This document shows, one piece after another, positions 34,301-42,216 of a stretch of DNA of 50,051 nt. Source of the DNA: WJMT01 sp041686095 (GTDB taxonomy: Bacteria; Acidobacteriota; Aminicenantia; Aminicenantales; Aminicenantaceae). Position 1 is the stretch's first letter. Each line of letters opens with the position of its first letter. Both the position numbers and the translations under genes were made by a program. The notes under the pieces were generated by a model. It was not told the origin of the DNA. It ran no database searches and saw only the letters and a program-made list of their open reading frames with translations. The stretch is taken from positions 1 to 50,051 of the forward strand of contig JAWLEN010000005.1 in NCBI GenBank assembly GCA_041686095.1, given 5' to 3'.

Positions 34301-34615
34301 GGTATGCCTGTGCTCAGCTTCAGCGCTCACCATAATTTAATGGAGGACTTTGAATCCCAAAAAAAGACTTCTGCTTTTAATGAAAATGCCAGAGAAATAA
34401 ACCGACACACCTGTGATGTCAATCCAAGGGATCTCACCTCTCTTGATCTAGATTACAAGCAGATGGGAGTGGGAGGGGATAATTCCTGGGATGCCAAGCC
34501 TCATCCAGAATATAGACTGGAGGATAAATATTACAGCTACCGGTTCAGAATAAGACCATTTAACATAAAAGACAGTGATCCCCAGGAGCTTTCCAAAAAA
34601 GTATTCGAGTTTTAG
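31370..34615 (+). CDS. GH2-family beta-galactosidase-type glycosidase lipoprotein
   Basis: This 1081-residue protein has a lipoprotein signal ending 'FIILFFSC'. The LacZ-type five-domain order is present: sugar-binding domain (about 50-240), Ig-like domain (about 245-355), a TIM barrel (about 355-640) with acid/base E487 ('WSLGNEAGDG') and nucleophile E555 ('MCEYSHAMGNSNG'), a second Ig-like domain (about 660-745), and the C-terminal beta-galactosidase small-chain domain ('FWRAPTDNDFGNGM', 'WFGKGPFENYWDR'). It removes terminal beta-galactose or a related sugar in the envelope. The length matches family norms. No ribosome site is visible before the ATG, so the start rests on the signal peptide. 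Monocistronic, or followed by the PqqD-like gene. Confidence 0.93.
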   Translation: MKKFFFKGLVIFLFIILFFSCSGKNRYDKKAFKEKEPRDWENPAVFQINREPPRASFIPYANEQQAVEDNKNDSPYYLNLNGMWKFHWSRKPGDRPYYFFEPDYNTSGWDWIKVPSNWELQGYGVPIYINAGYPFEKNPPYIHHNYNPVGSYKRDFRIPKEWKNKEVFIHFSAVSSAMYVWINGKKVGYNEGSKTPAEFCITPYIREGKNSAAVEVYRWCDGSYLEDQDFWRLSGIQRDVYLLARNKVHIRDFFSKADLVNDYQDGKLTLFIEIKSCQVNNKKYTVEFSLMDQNNEILSGAETITIENDKNTVAFTKEIENPKKWSAENPYLYTLITTLKNSTGEILETVGCKVGFRKVEITDNRLYVNGVPVYLKGVNLHEHHERFGHVVDKETMLKDISTMKKSNINAVRTSHYPQPEDWYKLCDQYGLYLIDEANIESHGMGYQKDITLADKPEWKDAHLDRAVKMVERDKNHPSIIIWSLGNEAGDGHNMLANYRWIKTRDSTRPVQYEREGHQTNAKERHSDIYCPMYARISHLEKYAQSREDRPLIMCEYSHAMGNSNGNLQDYWDVIEKYSILQGGFIWDWVDQGLIKKNENNETFWAYGGDFGPPGVPSDGNFCINGLVNPDRTPHPALQEVKKVYQYADFNPVDLNSGLISIANKFSFTPLSKFKLQWSIEEDGIEVDSGLFENLDIPPLETKEIKLGYELLSTKPGSEYFLNLDLKRKEEHSLLPQGHIMAREQFKIPVYKKAAPENPEDWPDLKLEHKESEAFISGKDFSFGFNLDSGVLSSIIYQEKELIQKPLFPNFWRAPTDNDFGNGMPTRCEVWRKTEKRRKITDFHIQELSKKAVRITFDSEIENQKGKVVAHHNTAYTVTGSGDILIEVDFEKIVGALPELPRVGMNMHLPREFEYIQWFGKGPFENYWDRKTAARVGFYQKLVQDLYFAYIRPQENGNRTDTRWLSITNKEGIGLLVVGMPVLSFSAHHNLMEDFESQKKTSAFNENAREINRHTCDVNPRDLTSLDLDYKQMGVGGDNSWDAKPHPEYRLEDKYYSYRFRIRPFNIKDSDPQELSKKVFEF

Positions 34616-34708
34616 TAATTCCTATTTATAAAACAAAGCCAAGAAAATAAAAGATTGGAAAAAAAGGCTTCATCATATAAAATCTTAAAGAATATCAAGG
34701 AGAAAACC

Positions 34709-35014
34709 ATGTCTCACAAAATAAAAACAGACAGTGTGTATATCCCATCTAAGGACATTGTGGCAAGAAATATTGAAGGCGAAATCATAATCGTTCCTCT
34801 TACGTCAGGGATAGGTGATCTGGAAGATGAACTTTTTACTCTCAATGACACGGGAAAAGCCGTATGGAAAAATCTTGACGGAAAAAAATCAGTTGATGTC
34901 ATAATCTCTGAACTTTCCAATGAGTATAAAGCAGAGCCCGAAGAAATAAAGCAGGATGTGATAGGACTGCTGGAAGAACTTGCTAAAAGAAATATCATCG
35001 TCAAAAAAAAATAA
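34709..35014 (+). CDS. PqqD-family protein (orphan RiPP-recognition-like domain)
   Basis: From the ATG at 34709 (ribosome site AAGGAG at ideal spacing; an earlier in-frame start at 34655 lacks one) the protein has 101 residues. It is one PqqD-like winged-helix domain, with the family pattern 'LFTLNDTGKAVWKNLDGKKS' and 'VDVIISELSNEYKAEPEEIK'. PqqD-like domains usually bind a precursor peptide for a radical SAM enzyme. No radical SAM maturase or obvious precursor peptide lies nearby, so its partner is elsewhere or its role has changed. It lies 93 bases after the GH2 gene on the same strand and converges with the aminotransferase gene. Confidence 0.85.
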   Translation: MSHKIKTDSVYIPSKDIVARNIEGEIIIVPLTSGIGDLEDELFTLNDTGKAVWKNLDGKKSVDVIISELSNEYKAEPEEIKQDVIGLLEELAKRNIIVKKK

Positions 35015-35043
35015 ATGAGGGAAAAATAGAAAAAACTCTCTTA

Positions 35044-36372
35044 TCAGGTCCGCTGTTCTGCTATTTTTCTAATCCCCTCCAGTAATTGATCGATCTCTTT
35101 GTGGTTTATGTAATAATGAGTTGACACTCGGCATCCATAAGTCCCTTTTTCTCTGCTTCCCACGGTTCGGATCACGATATTGTATTTCTGCCTCACATAA
35201 TCCACGATGTCTTTTGGTTCAACTCCTTTAATGGAAAATGCAGTCAGACCTCCGCTTAAATAAGGGTCCTCTGAAGTGTGAAGCTTAACCCCTGATATTT
35301 TTTTCAATTCCTGTTTGAAATATCCTGCCAGAGATTTAATCCTTGTCTCAATTCTTGCTTTGCCGATATAATTCTGGAAATCCACGGCTTCTCCCAGGGC
35401 TATGATCAACGCATCCGCTCTCTGACCTAAAGTTTCATATTTTCTGGCGGTAGGCCGGTCCCATCCTGAAGTGGTGATAGTGGGCCACAACTGGTCCTGA
35501 ACTTCCTTCCGGACATAGAAAACACCCACTCCTGTAGGCGCCCCCAGCCACTTATAGGGACTGGTGGCAAAAAAATCAACCCCCAATTCTTTCATATCTA
35601 AATCCAGCATGCCCATGCCGTGAGCGCTGTCTGCAGCCACCAGAAGACCCTTCTCGTGAGCCATTTTGGAAAGCTCTTTTAAAGGAGAAATGAGTCCTGA
35701 AATATAAACAGTATGGCTCACGCTGATGACTTTGGTTTTTGGAGTGATGGCTTTTTGGAAACCGTTCACAAATTCATCCACACTTTTAGGGGGCAGTCCA
35801 ATGGGCACTTCTGTGACTTTGATGCCATAGCGCGCCTCCTTGATCTTCCAAGGATGAGTTCCGCCCGGATGCTCCATAGAAGAGAGAAGGACTTCATCGC
35901 CTGGTTTGAGGTCCAGCCCGTTGGCCGCAAAATTCATGCCTTCTGTGGTGTTCCTTACCACAGCTACTTCATCCGGAGATGCGTTGATGAACTGCGCGAT
36001 CCTCATGCGTATTTCCTCTTTTTTCCTGGGAATATAGGTGTAGGTATGCACTGGAGAAGTGGCTTGAACCTTAAATATCTTCATCAGGGTATTGAACACA
36101 GGTTTAGGCATGGGCCCCACAGTCCCGTTGTTCATCATTATCAGACCATCCTGAAACAAAAACTCCTCTCTAATGGCATCCCAATAAATCCCATCCGGAG
36201 CCTCATCCCGAATATACTTTTGGTTGAGATCAGTTATGCTCTGATAAATAGATGCATTGAGTTTGGATAAGCCAGCTATGGAAAGGGATGAACCAGTTAA
36301 AAGATATTTCACAAAATCTCTTCGTGTGACTCCTTTTTCTCGGAATTTTTTAGATAAATGGTCATTATCCAT
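35044..36372 (-). CDS. Tat-exported class V aminotransferase-fold PLP enzyme
   Basis: This 442-residue protein opens with a twin-arginine signal ('VTRRDFVKYLLTGSSLSIAG'). A full class V (CsdA/isopenicillin-N-epimerase-like) PLP domain follows: 'NNGTVGPMPKPVF', 'VRNTTEGMNFAANGL', 'ADSAHGMGMLDLD' (cofactor Asp and His) and the PLP lysine in 'ATSPYKWLGAPTGVG'. Possible reactions include desulfuration, epimerisation or C-N lyase chemistry; the substrate is unknown. Export through Tat lets it leave the cell with PLP bound, which is unusual for this family. The ATG follows the DUF89 stop codon directly (TAAATG), and the AAGGAGG site lies inside the end of that gene, so the two are tightly coupled. 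Confidence 0.88.
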   Translation of the reverse strand: MDNDHLSKKFREKGVTRRDFVKYLLTGSSLSIAGLSKLNASIYQSITDLNQKYIRDEAPDGIYWDAIREEFLFQDGLIMMNNGTVGPMPKPVFNTLMKIFKVQATSPVHTYTYIPRKKEEIRMRIAQFINASPDEVAVVRNTTEGMNFAANGLDLKPGDEVLLSSMEHPGGTHPWKIKEARYGIKVTEVPIGLPPKSVDEFVNGFQKAITPKTKVISVSHTVYISGLISPLKELSKMAHEKGLLVAADSAHGMGMLDLDMKELGVDFFATSPYKWLGAPTGVGVFYVRKEVQDQLWPTITTSGWDRPTARKYETLGQRADALIIALGEAVDFQNYIGKARIETRIKSLAGYFKQELKKISGVKLHTSEDPYLSGGLTAFSIKGVEPKDIVDYVRQKYNIVIRTVGSREKGTYGCRVSTHYYINHKEIDQLLEGIRKIAEQRT

Positions 36373-37266
36373 TTATTCCTCCTTGTTGATATCTCGCTTA
36401 TTTTCTTCCCTATGATGAGAATAAATATTGGATTCCATCAGGATGATGCTTCCCTCAGGGACTCCTATATCCTCTGCAATCACAGGACACTTTGCTTTTA
36501 AAAGAAAAAAAATGGGCTTTTTTAATTCTGAAAGCGCTTCATAATTACCTTGGCCCTTACTAATGATCATGGGAGCTTTATTAAAGGTATCTAAAAATTC
36601 TTTGGAGCAGCAATTCAATACAGTTCCTGGTGCATCACTCCCTGAAGATATGATTTCAGCAATTCTGTCCAATCCTGCGGCCACCGCATCCTCTTTCACA
36701 GCATCATTGATGACCGGCTTGTCCCTGACAGCATATATCACAGGAACATCTAACTCTTCAATCAAAATTCGGTCAAATACAGTCTCTCCCGCATTATCTG
36801 CCAAGTAAACGATCCGGTCAGTCTTCCGGATCATCTGTTTGAATTCATGAAAATGATTGACCGCAAAATCCTGTACGAAAATTTTCTCCAGATCCTTTTC
36901 TATATCAAATTCTGTATTGGCTCCAAAATCAATGATATTTCCCGCAATAGCAGCTCTAAGAGCCGCCATCAGAGGGTTATCAGCCTTTTTCACCTTTTCC
37001 TTTACCTCAGGGTAAAGATCTAATGCCTTCTGAGTGCAGGTTTTTTTAATCTCTTTGTAAGGATCTTCCACTCCTGTAATCTCTGAAATAATCCGGTAAA
37101 CTTCCCTTCCTATTTCAGGAGGAGTGGAATCAAAAGACAATTGAGGAAGAAATGAGCTGACCTCTCTCAATGCTTTCCATATCTCTTTTTCATCAGAGGT
37201 GATCAACCTCATTGTTCTCAAAGTCTGGATAAAAAAACAGGGATAGCAATCCAAATAAGCTTTCAT
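36373..37266 (-). CDS. DUF89-family metal-dependent damage-control phosphatase
   Basis: This 297-residue DUF89 protein of the archaeal/bacterial AF1104-like branch has an N-terminal 'CYPCF' CxxC, the family core 'ADNPLMAALRAAIAGNIIDF' and 'VYLADNAGETVFDRIL', whose Asp, Asn and Glu bind the metal. DUF89 enzymes dephosphorylate damaged or surplus phosphometabolites such as sugar phosphates or phosphopantetheine. Cytosolic. A GGAGT ribosome site precedes the ATG. It ends exactly where the Tat-exported aminotransferase begins. The pairing suggests a common pathway, but I see no direct chemical link. Confidence 0.85.
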   Translation of the reverse strand: MKAYLDCYPCFFIQTLRTMRLITSDEKEIWKALREVSSFLPQLSFDSTPPEIGREVYRIISEITGVEDPYKEIKKTCTQKALDLYPEVKEKVKKADNPLMAALRAAIAGNIIDFGANTEFDIEKDLEKIFVQDFAVNHFHEFKQMIRKTDRIVYLADNAGETVFDRILIEELDVPVIYAVRDKPVINDAVKEDAVAAGLDRIAEIISSGSDAPGTVLNCCSKEFLDTFNKAPMIISKGQGNYEALSELKKPIFFLLKAKCPVIAEDIGVPEGSIILMESNIYSHHREENKRDINKEE

Positions 37267-37291
37267 ACTCCATGCTTCCTGTTTAATGAAA

Positions 37292-38791
37292 TCATCTGTA
37301 TTCTATGATGTGGATGTTGAGTTTGCCTATCAATTCAGAAGCAGAAAAAACCATTTCCTTAAATAAATTTTCATCCAGCTCTGTTCGACCAAATTTAATA
37401 TGAGTGGCATCTGTATAATATTCACCGCTACTTGGATCCACACTGAACCATTTGGGATCCAAATCAATCCACTGGCCCACAAAAACTTCAGGCCACATGT
37501 GATAAGCAAAAAAATCTTCTCCGTACATAATCCCTACATTCGCCCTTGCCGGTATCCCAACCGAACGGCACAAAGCCGTGAAAAGCACTGTGTATTCACT
37601 GCAGTCTCCTTCTCTGTTTTTCAGTATCTCTTTGCTTGAAGCAAATCCCACATCGTAATTGGGCTTGATTTCATTTCTAATCCAGTCAGCAATCTTTTTT
37701 GCGGCTTTCCATGAATTTTTTTCATCTCCTGCAATTTTCTCGGCAGTGGCTTTAATATCCGGATCATCTGATTGACAGAACAGGGTCGACTTGAGGGCGG
37801 ATTCCAGGTTTTTTTTATCTATGGGCAAACACAGAGCTTCTTCCTCATGAAAAATCACTGATTCTGTGTGTAAAATAAAAGAATCTTCTTTCTTCTTAAC
37901 CAGTTTTTGACTCGGTCCATCCCAGGGAAAATCATCGATTTTTTTCTCAGACAAACCACTTAACTCCATTTTCATGCTTTGAATTTGTTGGGGATTTTTT
38001 ATTTCTTTATTTGTTCTTATGATTGTGGATAAAGCTATATCAACAGTTCCGGTCCCTTTTTCCAGTGCTTTTTGCTGGGACATTTTTAAGGACGTGATAT
38101 TCATAAAACCGGTTTGTATCTCAGACTTATATAATTCCCCTTTGTCATCTATCCATTCTTCTGCAACCACAGGAACCAGAGAGGAGAGTCTGGACCTGGT
38201 GTGCCATAATTCATAACTCTTCCCCAGGATCAATATTTTCTCTTTTCCTAAGATTTCATAACGACAATCTGAGAAGGAGTAGGCTATGGGATCGAGTATT
38301 TTGTAATCATAAACAGCTCCTTTTTTGAGCTTTTTCTGTTCAATTATTTTTCTGACTGGAACTTCAAGATAGAAAGGTTCCTTAATAGGAATCTCCTTCA
38401 CGGTCTTGCCCTCCATTTTAAACACAACAGAGTCAGGATTTATCTTGGCCCTGACATTGATTTCCTGCTCAGACATCTTTGTTCTCACCACAGCTTCAAC
38501 AGGTCTGTCTTCACCATCATACAGAAATTCCTCAGCAGTGGTCATCTCAACCGGATTTCCCCCTAAACGAGAGACTTCCATTTTTGTCTCGCTATAAATT
38601 CTAGTGTATTCTTTATGGTCCCTGTGAATTTTTTCTTTAAATAAATAACTGTGACCAATTTTAATGCCCTGCATGTAAAGGCCCATCCAAGTCTCATGTC
38701 CATCTTTATCCTGAAATCCAGCGGTCCCTAAAATAGAAAAATTCAGAAAAAATATTAATAAATTAAGGGATAAAGATTTTTTTCTATTCAC
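37292..38791 (-). CDS. Secreted transglutaminase-like protein
   Basis: This 499-residue protein has a GTG start and a signal peptide ('SLSLNLLIFFLNFSILGTAG'). The first 330 residues are beta-rich and unassigned, resembling N-terminal domains of other transglutaminase-like proteins of this type ('LYMQGIKIGHSYLF'). The C-terminal domain (about 355-490) has the transglutaminase-like catalytic Cys in 'NREGDCSEYTVLFTALCRSV', His in 'FFAYHMWPEVFV' and Asp in 'WIDLDPKWF'. In bacteria this fold mostly acts as a peptidase or amide hydrolase rather than a protein cross-linker. It lies 25 bases upstream of the DUF89 gene on the same strand, so it may lead that operon. Confidence 0.85.
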   Translation of the reverse strand: MNRKKSLSLNLLIFFLNFSILGTAGFQDKDGHETWMGLYMQGIKIGHSYLFKEKIHRDHKEYTRIYSETKMEVSRLGGNPVEMTTAEEFLYDGEDRPVEAVVRTKMSEQEINVRAKINPDSVVFKMEGKTVKEIPIKEPFYLEVPVRKIIEQKKLKKGAVYDYKILDPIAYSFSDCRYEILGKEKILILGKSYELWHTRSRLSSLVPVVAEEWIDDKGELYKSEIQTGFMNITSLKMSQQKALEKGTGTVDIALSTIIRTNKEIKNPQQIQSMKMELSGLSEKKIDDFPWDGPSQKLVKKKEDSFILHTESVIFHEEEALCLPIDKKNLESALKSTLFCQSDDPDIKATAEKIAGDEKNSWKAAKKIADWIRNEIKPNYDVGFASSKEILKNREGDCSEYTVLFTALCRSVGIPARANVGIMYGEDFFAYHMWPEVFVGQWIDLDPKWFSVDPSSGEYYTDATHIKFGRTELDENLFKEMVFSASELIGKLNIHIIEYR

Positions 38792-38825
38792 TTCAAAAAT
38801 CCAGGTTAATAAACTGAATTAATGG

Positions 38826-40076
38826 TTAATCCCGGGAAGACAGGTCAATGACTTTTTTAAAAACCCTCATCAGATTACCACCCCATATTTTTTCTATTTC
38901 TTCCTCTGTATAACCTCGCTTCAGCAGTTCTCTGGTTATATTGGGCATTTCACTCACATCATTGCACCCATCAAGTCCGCCCCCTCCGTCAAAATCAGTT
39001 CCGATCCCCACATGATCGACTCCGATCAATTCCTTTACATAATCAATATGATCCACCATATCCTCTAAGGTCGCGCTCGGGGTGGGGTATTTTTCCATGA
39101 TCTTCATGTATTCTTCTCTAACTTCTTGTTTGACTTTTTCCTCTTTTATTTCTGAATACTCTCCATACTTTTCCTCCAGCTGCTCAACAGCTCTCTGCCT
39201 TTCAGGATTTTCCTCTGCTTCCTTGATAAAACTGGAAACAAAACAAATTTGGATCACACCTCCTTTTTCAGCCAGAGCCTCCATCATCTCATCAGAAAGG
39301 TTTCTGGGATGGTCACACAGAGAACGCACACTGGAATGAGAGGCAATGACCGGCGCCGAGGAATGCTCCAGCACATCAAAAAAAGATTGGTCAGAAACAT
39401 GGGAAACATCCACCATGATTCCCAGCCGATTGCATTCTTCCACCACTTTTCTACCAAACTCACTCAATCCATTATCTTCTGGTTCTCTTCGGTCAGTGGA
39501 GGAATCGCAGATATCATTATCGCTGGAATGGCAGAGCGTGATGTATCGAACTCCCTTATTATAAAACTCCTCTACTAGAGATAAGTCTTTTCCTATGGGA
39601 TATCCATTCTCCATTCCAAGAAAAGCAGCGATCTTTCCCTGTTCCTCCAGTCTGTAAGCATCCTCAGGTGTGGTCGCAAAACTGACCATTTCCGGATATT
39701 GCTCGCACATATCATGGACCGATTTAATGAGAAGATCGGCTCTCTGCTTGGCTCTTTTATAACCCTGTTCTGTTCTTTCTCCCTGGCCTACATAAGCGGC
39801 AAAAAATTCCGCATCCAGTCTTCCCTTTTTCATTCGCGGAAGATCGATCTTCCCTCTTCTTTCCTCCTCAGGCCCATGAAATTTTCCTATATCATATTCG
39901 CCTCTTACCATCATCATTGGGGTGTCGCAGTGAGTGTCAACTGTCAAGACCTTATTGTGTATTTCCATGACTTCAGCATCTGTAACATCCGATTTTTTTT
40001 CAGTGGAACATGAATTGGAAAAAATCAAAAAGACCAAACATAAACTCAAAAATAAAATCAAGGCTTTATCAAACAT
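38826..40076 (-). CDS. M19 membrane dipeptidase lipoprotein
   Basis: This 416-residue protein has a lipoprotein signal ending 'LIFSNSC'. The renal-dipeptidase (M19) zinc-binding pattern is complete: 'VDTHCDTPMMM', the bridging Glu in 'LGMENGYPIG', 'LCHSSDN', 'VDVSHVSDQSF', 'IASHSSVRSLCDHPRN' and 'GIGTDFDGGGG'. It hydrolyses dipeptides, including those with a C-terminal D-residue, at the cell surface. An AAGGAGATGG site supports the start. The transglutaminase gene follows after a 34-base gap, so both may share a transcript for peptide use. Confidence 0.92.
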   Translation of the reverse strand: MFDKALILFLSLCLVFLIFSNSCSTEKKSDVTDAEVMEIHNKVLTVDTHCDTPMMMVRGEYDIGKFHGPEEERRGKIDLPRMKKGRLDAEFFAAYVGQGERTEQGYKRAKQRADLLIKSVHDMCEQYPEMVSFATTPEDAYRLEEQGKIAAFLGMENGYPIGKDLSLVEEFYNKGVRYITLCHSSDNDICDSSTDRREPEDNGLSEFGRKVVEECNRLGIMVDVSHVSDQSFFDVLEHSSAPVIASHSSVRSLCDHPRNLSDEMMEALAEKGGVIQICFVSSFIKEAEENPERQRAVEQLEEKYGEYSEIKEEKVKQEVREEYMKIMEKYPTPSATLEDMVDHIDYVKELIGVDHVGIGTDFDGGGGLDGCNDVSEMPNITRELLKRGYTEEEIEKIWGGNLMRVFKKVIDLSSRD

Positions 40077-40166
40077 ACCATCTCCTTATAATAAAATAAA
40101 AACAATATTTCATTCTTATGAATAACCTCTCCATTGTCAAGGGGGCTCTGATCTCTATTTTGAAGC

Positions 40167-41156
40167 TCACCTTTTTTTGGCCAGTACATAAAAATTCCTG
40201 TATCGACGGTTCATGACTTTACATCGGAAATCTTCCACCCTGTAGCCAGTCTTAAAAAGTTTTTTAAAAGCTTTTCGGGTCCTCATCCTCCAGTCTAGGG
40301 GGATGTGTCTGATCCTTTCATCTGATACATCTGTTTCCCGAATCATCCTGTAAAAATCATAAGGGATTTCTACCAGAAGGAATTTTTTTGAGGTTTTTTG
40401 CCTATCAAAGTCAATTTCTTGACTCACTTCCATATCCGTCTGAAGGTTTTTCCCTTTTATTTTTTCAAGACGGGAGCTCAAAACCAGACAGTCCTGCCTC
40501 AAAAGCGAATCTAAATCATAATCCTGCTTTTTTTTCTTTTCTTTCAATCTCCATAAAACAAAGAATCGGTCACTGGGGAGATCTTTTCTATTCAAAGCGC
40601 CAGAAAAACCTTTGTAAAAAGATTCTTTATAATCCATGACTTCCATTCCCAGCTTATGGATGTTCCGATAAGCGTTAACTCCTGTCAGGGGATCAAATGT
40701 GCAGGTTATGGTATCAATATGAAAAATATCCTTGACAATCTTTTTCTGGAACTGCTTGAGCATGAGCCCCAAATTTAAATTCCGGCACTCTTGTCTCACC
40801 GCCGCATATTGAGAATAAAAATTAAGATTGCTGACTTTTTGATAGGCTGTATTTTTGTTGAGCACTCCTACATATCCATATGCAAACCCTATAAAATGAT
40901 TTTCATCCCTCCTTATATTTCCTTTTTCATCTTCAGCATAAATACCTAAGAAAAGACTGCTTCCATCATTGAAATAATTCTCAGCGGCCATGTTTCTGGG
41001 ACAGGATAAATGGTCACTAGGATCTTCCCATATTTCCATCCGCATCCTCTCGTATTTTTTATAATCCATCTCATCCTGAGATATTTCTACAAAAAATAGA
41101 AATCTTCTTCCCTTAGAATTTTTGATTTCTTCTAACTCATTCATGGCAGGCATCAT
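40167..41156 (-). CDS. GNAT-fold protein of the COG3375 type
   Basis: This 329-residue protein has, in its first 200 residues, the pattern of predicted acetyltransferases of COG3375: 'FIGFAYGYVGVLN', 'NFYSQYAAVRQECRNLNLGL', 'ITCTFDPLTGVNAYRNIHKL', 'GALNRKDLPSDRFFVLWRL'. The substrate is unknown. In other genomes this family often lies near o-succinylbenzoate-type genes, but there is none here. The C-terminal third ('LLVEIPYDFYRMIRETDVSD', 'FKKLFKTGYRVEDFRC') is also typical of the family. No ribosome site is visible; ATG codons at 41156, 41153 and 41144 are all possible. Confidence 0.75.
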   Translation of the reverse strand: MMPAMNELEEIKNSKGRRFLFFVEISQDEMDYKKYERMRMEIWEDPSDHLSCPRNMAAENYFNDGSSLFLGIYAEDEKGNIRRDENHFIGFAYGYVGVLNKNTAYQKVSNLNFYSQYAAVRQECRNLNLGLMLKQFQKKIVKDIFHIDTITCTFDPLTGVNAYRNIHKLGMEVMDYKESFYKGFSGALNRKDLPSDRFFVLWRLKEKKKKQDYDLDSLLRQDCLVLSSRLEKIKGKNLQTDMEVSQEIDFDRQKTSKKFLLVEIPYDFYRMIRETDVSDERIRHIPLDWRMRTRKAFKKLFKTGYRVEDFRCKVMNRRYRNFYVLAKKR

Positions 41157-41269
41157 TCAAAGATTTTATCGGACTCATAAGACAATAGTCAAGAATGCAG
41201 AAACAACATTTTCCTTTGTATTGAATAACATTTTCTGGTAAAAATATGACCTGAGACACTCATAATTCC

Positions 41270-42202
41270 ATGAAAAAAGAAAATTTTTTATCAAATAAAA
41301 GAATTGTCTGTATTATCAATCCCTATGCTGCAAATAATAAATGGATTCGGAATAGATTAATCAGGAATTATATAAAAAAAAATATACCTGGAAAAATAAT
41401 CGCCCTTCATAAAAATAAACACTACACCATTCAAACAGCCAAAAGATTATGCCGGAATTTTGACACAATCATTGTGGCGGGTGGAGACGGCACCATAGCG
41501 GATGTCATCCAGGGGATTATGGATTCGGGTCGAAATAAACATATCTCACTGGGAGTTATTCCATTAGGAAGCGGAAATGCCTTTAGCATCTCTTTAAAAA
41601 TCCCACTGAGCATAAGAAAAGCCTTAAAAATAATCAAAAAGGGCGTTAGTAAGGAAATCGATTTGATAAAAATAAATAACAAATATGCCTCATTTGGAAG
41701 CGTGGGAGCCACAGCTCAAGTGCTGGTTGAGAAACTTAAAAATAAAATACCAGGGTTTTTAGGCCATATACTTTCCGCCCGGATCATGCTGCGATTATCT
41801 AGAAAAAAGCAGGAAATAGAGCTTTTTGATGGGGTGGATGACAAGGGAATCCATTTTGACAGAAAGCATTTGAAATTAAAAGTATTTGATGGCTTCATAG
41901 GAAAAAGCAAACATTTTGGATATGGATGGATGATCGCACCTAAAGCAAAAATAGACGATGGTTATATAGACATGACATTTTTAGAAATAAGCAACCTGAG
42001 ATTTCTCCTCTTCTTCCCCTATATTTTTTTCGGCATTTTCCAAAAAACACAAAAACATTTCAAAGCAAAAAAAATAATCATAAAAGGGAACAAACTGCCT
42101 GTTCAATATAATGGAGAATGGCTGGGGAAAACAGATACCGTTCGAATAAACATCCTTCCAAAAGCTCTCAAGGTGCTGACGCCGTTGGGATATAGAAAAT
42201 AA
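41270..42202 (+). CDS. Diacylglycerol/sphingosine-kinase-family lipid kinase
   Basis: This 310-residue protein of the DAGK catalytic (YegS/BmrU/DgkB) family has 'IINPYAANN' at the N-terminus, the nucleotide motif 'IIVAGGDGTIADVIQGI' and 'IPLGSGNAFSISL' (the usual 'GTGNDFA' loop, with Ser for Thr). The C-terminal beta domain ends with 'VQYNGEWLGKTD'. It phosphorylates a lipid hydroxyl at the membrane's inner face; whether the substrate is diacylglycerol or a ceramide-like lipid cannot be told. A TTGAAT-N18-TATGAC promoter lies at 41221-41250, giving a very short leader with no ribosome site. Convergent with the next gene. Confidence 0.88.
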   Translation: MKKENFLSNKRIVCIINPYAANNKWIRNRLIRNYIKKNIPGKIIALHKNKHYTIQTAKRLCRNFDTIIVAGGDGTIADVIQGIMDSGRNKHISLGVIPLGSGNAFSISLKIPLSIRKALKIIKKGVSKEIDLIKINNKYASFGSVGATAQVLVEKLKNKIPGFLGHILSARIMLRLSRKKQEIELFDGVDDKGIHFDRKHLKLKVFDGFIGKSKHFGYGWMIAPKAKIDDGYIDMTFLEISNLRFLLFFPYIFFGIFQKTQKHFKAKKIIIKGNKLPVQYNGEWLGKTDTVRINILPKALKVLTPLGYRK

Positions 42203-42216
42203 TCAAATAAATCCAT

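Noticed and set aside
35044..36372. SufS/IscS cysteine desulfurase for iron-sulfur assembly
   Set aside because: The Tat signal, the isopenicillin-epimerase-like sequence and the absence of suf/isc neighbours argue against it.
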